Positions 57,744 to 64,000 of a stretch of 64,000 nt of DNA are shown here, piece after piece. The DNA is from Sabellastarte sp. h YS-2021 (lineage: Eukaryota > Annelida > Polychaeta > Sabellida > Sabellidae). Within the stretch, counting starts at the first letter, position 1; each line of letters begins with the position of its first letter. The stretch covers positions 95,498,221 to 95,562,220 of the forward strand of contig OZ024931.1 of assembly GCA_964017235.1 (NCBI GenBank), read 5' to 3'. Below the pieces are notes generated by a model. It saw nothing but the letters and a program-made list of their open reading frames with translations. It was not told the origin of the DNA and did no database searches. The translations under genes and the position numbers were made by a program.

Positions 57744-58490
57744 ATGGCAACTGGCAGACTAAAAGCACCTTGTAATTTAGCATTTACTGGTAATGTTAAT
57801 GCCAACTATAAAGAATGGCCAAGGACCTTTGAGATTTATGCCACAACAAGTGGTGTAAATGACAACTCTGGAAAAGTTCAGTACATTTTCCTCAATATCG
57901 CCGGCCCAGAAAATCCCTGCTACTTTCAACTTTGCGGTGTAAGATGTGGATAAAATCGCTCCTTTTAAGCAGAAAATCAAGAAAAAATACCAGGGTAAGC
58001 AAAATATAATAGGAATGTGAAAACAGTTCAAAACCACAAATCAAAGAAAGAATGAACCCTTTGATGACTACAGGTCTGAAGTAAAAAAAACAAACAGAGA
58101 GCAATGACCTGACAGAATCTCTAATAAAAGTTAAAATAATGACCGGAATTTCTGATGATTCCACAACAGAAAAACTTTTATAAACAGAAGCAATGTGTGT
58201 CACAATCTGTAGACTGGATGAACTTATGGCAAACCAATTAAGACAGATGTGTCTTGCACTGGTCCCTGCCTTAAAACAGAAAAGACCACAATCATGGAAC
58301 CAGAATGAGAGAACAAATAAAGATGCTCCGAAATATGAACAAGCAATCAGTGCCTGTGAACGGGCTCTGTGTCAGCTGACTGTGACTTTGACTTTCAGAG
58401 AAGAAGGGAAAGAAGAAAAGGAGAGAAAAAAATGTGTCCTGCAAATGGTATTCAGAAGTAAAGCACCAAGTTAAATGTTAAGGTGTAAAA
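57744..58490 (+). pseudogene. Ty3/gypsy gag remnant (copy D)
   Basis: Starts with MATGRLKAPCNLAFTGNVNA and EWPRTFEIYATTSGV, the typical N-terminus of gypsy gag proteins in marine animals, followed by YIFLNIAGPE. Past 57953 the frame is broken, but TFNF, a DVDKIAPFKQK block and a second frame with ICRLDELMANQLRQM (58200-58250) follow, ending in a decayed zinc region (KCVLQMV, about 58440). No pol was found downstream; a 155-bp array begins at about 58490. Confidence 0.75.
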
Positions 58491-59730
58491 AGCTGGTGGA
58501 AAAAATATTTAAACAAATTACTGTAAACGCAATAGTTTTTGAGTTACAACTGATTTACCCAGCAGTGAGAATCTCAAATTAGCTTTTGCTCAGCTATGCA
58601 ATGAGCTACAGGTCTGCAATTTTACCATTTTATACCTGACCCAAAAGTAGGTGAGTAACATATTTAAACAAAATACTGTAAATACAATAGTTTTCAAGTT
58701 TCAACTCATTCACTCAAAAGTGAAAGCCAGAAAGTAGCTATTGCTCAGTTACAGCTAACCATAAATAGGTGAATGATATATGTGAACAAAAGTGCAATAC
58801 TTTTCGAGTTACAAATGATTTACTCAACAGTGAGAACCTGAAGATAGGTATTACTCAGCTCTACCATGAGGTACATGTCTACTAGTTTACTATGTTGTAG
58901 CTGACCCCAAAATAGATGAATTACATATTAAAAATTCTCTAAATGCAATAGTTTTCAAAGTTACAAGCAATTAACTCAACAGTGAGAACCTCAAAGTAGC
59001 TATTGCTCAGCTATGCAATGAACTACAGGTCTGCAATTTCACTATGATATAGTCAATCAAAAAGTAGGTGAATAACATATTTAAAGAAAATACTGTAAAT
59101 GCAACAGTTTTCAAGTTACAACTGATTTACTTAACAGGGAAAACCGGAAAGTAGCTATTGCTCAGCTATGCCATGGGCTTCAGGTCTGCAATTTTACTAT
59201 TTTATAGCTGACCTAAAAGTAGATGAGTAACATATTTCAAGAAATTTCTCTAAATGCAATGGTTTTCAAGTTAGAGGCAATTTACTCATCAGTGAAAACC
59301 TCAAAGTAGCTTTTACTCAGCTATGCAATTAGCTACAGGTCTGCAATTTCGCTATGTTACGGCTGACCTATAAATAGGTGACTAATATATGTAAACAAAA
59401 TTCTCTAAATGCAATTGTTTTCCAGTTACAAATGATTTACACAAAAGTGAAAACTTGAAAGTAGCTATTGCTCAGCTACATAATGAGCTACTGGTCTGCA
59501 ATTTTACTATGTTATAGTTGAAACAAAAGTAAGTGAATAACATATTTATACAAAAATCTCAAAATGCAATAAATTTAAGGTTACAAGTGTACTCACTTAG
59601 CCATTGAGATAGATGCTCAAGTTACTCACCATGTTGTAGCTATGAAAAAGTAGCTGAATACAATATTATAACAAACTGCTCTAAATGCAACTCTTTTCAA
59701 GTTATAAGTAATTATGTGCATGATTTCATG
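58490..59730. repeat. 155-bp tandem array, copy 2 (eight to nine units)
   Basis: AGTTACAACTGATTTACYCA-like words start at 58542, 58698, 58808, 58960, 59115, 59270, 59425 and 59580. Spacing is 152-156 bp except for one shortened unit (110 bp). Same family as 35331-36160. Confidence 0.9.
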
Positions 59731-60145
59731 AATTTTAATGCATTAAAAATTATTTTAAAAATTCATAAAAAAAATAATTAAGACAGATCTAGGACTGATA
59801 TTAACACAAGTGAATTTACGTGTGACCTAGTACATATATGCAAGATTAGAGAGAAATTCCTGCAATAGACAATAACTGACTGTCAATGAGAAAATTGCGA
59901 TAAAGTGTTGAAATTTTCACACTTTTGGTGGGGGTACCTGACTTGTAAATGGCTCTAAGAAACAGACGAATGAACAGCTCTACATGCCTGAACAATTTTG
60001 CATCCTCGATAGATAAAGTATCTTTTGAAAAAATCAGCATGTCTCCATCTCTGGGCCTTGTAGTTTTGGAGGAGAAGTTGTTCACACATAAGCGTACGTC
60101 CAGTGAGTGAAGACATAATGTCAGCTGATATAAAAAATCGGTACT
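59731..60145. mobile_element. Right flank of 155-bp composite element, copy 2
   Basis: Parallels 36161-36555 (CATGATTTCATGAATTTTAA, GGTGGGGGTACCT, GGAGGAGAAGTTGTTCA). It ends at ATGTCAGCTGATAT, where the second arm of the hairpin is missing. Confidence 0.8.
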
Positions 60146-60189
60146 TTATCACTCAAAAGTCAAGTTATTTACATTATTTATCATGCAGA

Positions 60190-62265
60190 AAAACACTAGG
60201 GTATTGCTTCGTAAGAGAAAAATAAATGAGTATTACTGATTTTGTAGAAATGACCATCATCCTGTGTTTAATATGTTTTTCCATTTGTGCCAAAATGCAA
60301 GGTTTGGTAAATGAATGTGTAGTTTTTTGTTTGTTTTTACATTTTATGCAGAAATTCAAGATGGTTGCCAAAAATGGCGGGAAAACAATTTTTGGGAGAA
60401 GTTGCCAGTAGACTCCGCTTATTTTATTATTATTATTATGTATTTATACTCAGCGCAATATCTCCATATACTACAGGACTCAAAGTGCTATTTTACCAAT
60501 CCGACTGTACAGGTACAGCCCCAACTCACAAGTAACTGACATTCCCCTAACTGGAAGATAGAGGCTCAAGGATGACCATTTATCAACGTCCTTGAGGTTC
60601 TTTAACCTGCCACTGGGGATAGGACCCAATGACAGAGGACCGCCATTTTAAGTGGTCATCCGAGCCACTATGTATCTGCCTGTACCTGGGATTGAACCCA
60701 CGTCCTATGAGTTCCTAGACAAGTGTGTTGCCCGCTATGCCACAGTGGCAGACCTTGTGGGTCAAAAATTTCGATGAAATCGTCCTATCTTGCATTGTTT
60801 CCGAGATAAATGCGTCTTTGCGTTTTACAGAAATTCAAGATGGCCATGAAAAAGGCAGGAAAATGATTTTTGGGGAAAGTCGTTGAAATTGCTCTGTCTC
60901 GCACCATTTCTGAGATATTAAAAATTTTCATTTTCAGTGTTAAGAATAATTATGGCGTTTAGTCAATCGTTAATAAGTCGGCCATTTTCTATTGAATCAC
61001 TTCCAAAAGTTATCGATTGTCAGACATCCATATAACGAACCTACTTGTAACATTTTATGTGAATAGGTGAAGCGTTTTTTAAGTTATCATTCAAAATCGC
61101 TCTATCTTGCACCATTCCTGAGATAAATGCGTTTTTGCGTTTTATGCATCAATTCTTTGTATTTTATGCAGAAATTCAAGATGGCCGCCAAAAATGGCAA
61201 AGAAAACAATTTTTGGGAGAAGTTGCCAGTAGAGTGCTTTGATCCTGTAGGTCAAAAATTTCGTCAAAATCGCTCTATCTTGCACTGTTTCTGAAATAAA
61301 TACGTTTTATGCAGAAATTCAAGATGGCCAACCAAAATGGCAGGAAAAACAATTTTTGCGAGAAATTGCAACTAGACTCCGCTTATACCCTGTGGGTCAA
61401 AGATTTCGTCAAATCACTCTATCTGGCACCGTTTCTGAGATAAATGCGTTTTTGCATTATACGCAGAAATTCAAGATGGCGATCAAAAATGGCAGGAAAA
61501 CAATTTTGGGGAAAAGTCGCCAGTAGATTCTGCAGATATATCGCACCATTATCAACATAAATGCTTTTTTGCAATTTACGCAGAAATTCAAGATGGCGGC
61601 CAAAATGGCAGGAAAATGATTTTTGGGGAAAGTCGCCAGTACACTGTGGGTAAAAAATTTCGTCAAAATAGCTCTATCATGCACCATTTCCGAGATAAAT
61701 GCATTTTTGCGTTTTATGCAGAAATTCAAGATGGCCGCCAAAAATGGTGGGAAAACGATTTTTGGGATAACTTGCCAGTAGACTCTGCAGATACCCTGCA
61801 GATCAAAAATTTCATCGAAATTGCTCTATGTTGCACTGTTTCCGAGATAAATGTGTTTTCTCGTTTTACGCAGAAATTCAAGATGGCCACCAAAAATGGC
61901 AGGAAATGATTTTTGGGAAAACTCACCAGTAGACTCTGGGGCTACCCTGCGGGTCAAAAATTTCGTCGAAGCCGCTCTATCTTGTACCGTTTCCAAGATT
62001 AATGCATTTTTGATTTTTATGCAGAAATTCGAGATGGCCACAAATAATGGCGGGAAAATGATTTTTGGGAAAACTCACCAGTAGACTCTGGGGCTACCCT
62101 GCGGGTCAAAAATTTCGTCGAAGTCGCTCTATCTTGTACCGTTTCCAAGATTAATGCATTTTTGATTTTTATGCAGAAATTTGAGATGGCCACAAATAAT
62201 GGCGGGAAAATGATTTTTGGGAAAAGTCATCACTAGGCTCTGTAAAAAATTGTGGCATTTAGTTA
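60190..62265. repeat. ~150-bp AAGATGGCCGCC-family tandem array, about ten units
   Basis: GCAGAAATTCAAGATGGC starts near 60350, 60828, 61165, 61312, 61461, 61578, 61716, 61870, 62020 and 62172, with GCTCTATCTTGCACCGTTTC and AATGATTTTTGGG in most units. A SINE interrupts it at 60420-60753. The two last full units are almost identical. Confidence 0.85.
60420..60753 (-). mobile_element. tRNA-derived SINE inside the array
   Basis: Read on the minus strand from 60753, the head holds an A box TGGCATAGCGGG (60731-60742) and a B box GGTTCAATCCC (60688-60698), the internal RNA polymerase III promoter. A body follows, then a tail with ATTGCGCTGAGTATAAATAC and an (ATA/ATT)n end at 60420-60440. Head-to-tail length is about 334 bp. 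The tRNA fold is degenerate, so it is not a tRNA gene. Confidence 0.8.
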
Positions 62266-62600
62266 ATCGTTAATAAGTCAGCCATTTTGTATTGGATCAC
62301 TTCCAAAAGTTTAATGATTTCCAGACATCTATATAAGGAACCTACTTGCCAAATTTCATGTGAATAGGAGAAGCGCTTTTTAAGTTATCATCCGGATAAG
62401 CACACTCCTTTGAAAAACATGTTTTTGGTCATGTGACTTCTCTGATTGGTTGAAATGTCATGACACCATATTCAAAAAAATTTCCCAAGGATACTGCATA
62501 CATGTGCTAAATTTGAAGAGAATTCGCCCAGCGGTTGCCGAGCTATAAGCAATAGAAAATGTGGGAGCTGGCAGAGCCGGTGGAACTTGCGGAGCCGGTG
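62266..62600. mobile_element. Right flank of AAGATGGCCGCC composite element, copy 2
   Basis: Near-colinear with 41650-41950; see shared words there. It ends in a local duplication GGAGCCGGTGGA-like (62572-62605). Confidence 0.75.
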
Positions 62601-62689
62601 GACCTACTCTGTCCCCTAAATAACCTCTCACCAAGACCTTTACAACCAGGTAGCATTATGCGGAACACTTAAAAATGAAAAATGATAAG

Positions 62690-62861
62690 TTTCTTTTGAA
62701 CATTAACTGCTAACCATGACAGAAATCATCAAAAAGTAGGTGAACAACATATTTGATAAAAAAATTTTAAATGTAATACTTTAAAATTTACGAGTAGCTA
62801 TTACTCAGTAAGCTGTGGAGCTATACATGTGAAATTTTGGCAGGAGACAGAACTATCAAAA
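62690..62861. repeat. 155-bp-family units, left of an L1-like insertion
   Basis: GAAATCATCAAAAAGTAGGT, GAACAACATATTTGATAAAA and GCTATTACTCAGTAAGCTG match the 51.6-kb array. The array is interrupted after AGAACTATCAAAA (62849-62861) and resumes at 63931. Confidence 0.8.
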
Positions 62862-63930
62862 GAAAACCTCTTTGGAATAATCCAATGGTATCTAAGACAC
62901 AACTTTTCTTACCATATTGGTACAATAAAGGTATTATATCAATTGCTGATATGATCTATGAAAATGGAAATAATATATCTCAAAACGATTTAAAAATGGT
63001 ATATCACATTAGAACCAATTTTTTAGAATACCACAGTCATTACCTGTGTTAAAACTTACTTGAATAAACAAAATAATGCTTCTACAGAACATAAAAAACC
63101 AACTATCCCAAATCAAATAAAAATCATTTGTAAATCAAATAAAGGAAGTAAAGACTTTTATGCTATATTGTTCAATCAGAACACTAAAGATGATACCACT
63201 TATTATTCATTCTGGGAAGAAGCCCTAGGTATTACCATAGATAAAGATACGTGGAAACAAATATTTAGAGTGTGTTTTAAGACTATAAAAGACAATGATT
63301 TAATTTGGATGCAGTACAGACTGCTGTACAGGATATTAGGTACAAAAGAATTACTGTTTAAAATTAAAAGCCATGATGATGGCAAATGCAGTTTTTGTAA
63401 ACAATACTCAGAAACGATATTACACCTTTTTGTACAGTGCAAAGCTGTAAAAAAATTTTGGTCAGAACTAAAAACTCACTTGCAACTCACTTGGAATTGA
63501 TCTAGCAATAAACCCCTCTACTATTATATTAGGAAACCTCTTAACAAAGACCAATGTTATACCACTTAATACCATCTACCTCGCAGCTAAGTTATATATT
63601 TTTCGAGTTTCAAAATCAAATCATATTTTAAATTATCCTAGTTTTTGTACTTTCTTGAAAAGAATATATTTGGAACAGGAGTATGCTACCAAACTGGAAT
63701 TTAAGGAAGGTAATTTTAGTAAGATATGGGGAAATTTTATGCCAATTTTTTCTGGCTAATTCTGTTGTGTTTGAATGTTTAACATGATATAATCATTCAA
63801 ATATTGATATTTTGTATTGCTTCATGTTTTTAGTAGTCATTTCTTCTGGGTGTACATTGTCTTGTGTGTAGTTGTTACAGTGTGTGTATGTAATTTATAT
63901 GTTTATCAAAAATAGATAAATAAAAAAAAA
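62862..63930 (+). pseudogene. L1-like LINE, 3' end of ORF2 with zinc domain and poly(A) tail
   Basis: Encodes KPLWNNPMVSKTQLFLPYWY and KGIISIADMIYENG (62865-62960), then in a shifted frame (63060-63500) a FWEEALGITIDKDTWKQIF stretch and the zf-RVT zinc motif CSFCKQYSETILHLFVQC (about 63385-63440). More of the C-terminus follows in yet another frame to about 63760. The element ends in an A-rich tail (63918-63930). A 13-bp duplication AGAACTATCAAAA flanks it (62849-62861 and 63931-63943). Only the C-terminal fifth of ORF2 is present, a typical 5'-truncated L1 insertion. Confidence 0.85.
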
Positions 63931-64000
63931 AGAACTATCAAAAAGTAGGTGAAGAACATGTTGGATAAAAGCCTCAAAATTCAATAGTTTTGAATTCACA
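63931..64000. repeat. 155-bp-family units, right of the L1-like insertion
   Basis: Begins with the second copy of the target duplication and continues AGTAGGTGAAGAACATGTTG, in phase with the unit broken at 62861. Runs off the window. Confidence 0.8.

Noticed and set aside
60680..60753. Possible tRNA gene
   Set aside because: A and B boxes are present, but the cloverleaf is degenerate and the sequence continues into a SINE body and tail.

Overview
The window looks like a gene-poor, AT-rich stretch of an invertebrate genome, most probably a marine lophotrochozoan and most likely a mollusc such as a bivalve. The reasons are the mix of PIF/Harbinger, Ty3/gypsy, DIRS/Ngaro-type and CR1-like elements, a decayed element resembling the N-RAG-TP transposons described from molluscs, many interspersed elements with a core of ~140-155 bp tandem units (the plan of bivalve 'pearl' elements), and a tRNA-derived SINE with a tail typical of marine invertebrates. 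The species assignment is inference. Only one piece of probable host coding sequence is visible: a collagen-like terminal exon near 56.6 kb on the minus strand.

Layout. 1-2060: decayed minus-strand gene with RAG1-N-terminus-like zinc motifs and a RING finger. 2936-13880: three-deep nest on the minus strand. A Ty3/gypsy element (A) was hit by a 5'-truncated CR1-like LINE (target duplication GAGCAT), and the LINE was then hit by a 4.6-kb PIF/Harbinger transposon (target duplication TAA) that carries both a transposase and an accessory Myb/MADF-like gene. 14754-15086: palindromic 21-22 bp minisatellite. 15095-16745: second CR1-like LINE. 17030-17132: 5S-rRNA-like sequence.

17590-30000: second nest. 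A plus-strand gypsy element (B) is split by a ~7.5-kb tyrosine-recombinase retrotransposon (Ngaro-like: gag, RT-RNase H, recombinase), which itself holds two abutting inverted-repeat elements. A third inverted-repeat element cuts the gypsy B integrase. 30.8-38.1 kb is a graveyard of Harbinger, DIRS-like and gypsy fragments. 38-46 kb holds inverted-repeat elements and tandem arrays, including a 25-base G run.

44.6-64 kb is dominated by composite repeats: tandem arrays with unit lengths of ~138-155 bp, several bounded by short terminal inverted repeats and a double-stem hairpin at the right end. They are related in architecture but differ in sequence. Between them lie the collagen exon (56551-56673) with an inverted-repeat element directly behind its stop codon, a gypsy gag remnant, a SINE, and an L1-like 3' fragment with a 13-bp target-site duplication.

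No transposable-element gene appears intact: all show frameshifts or stops. The strongest candidates for something new are the hairpin-ended composite tandem-repeat elements and the RAG1-like fragment. No bacterial-type features were seen.
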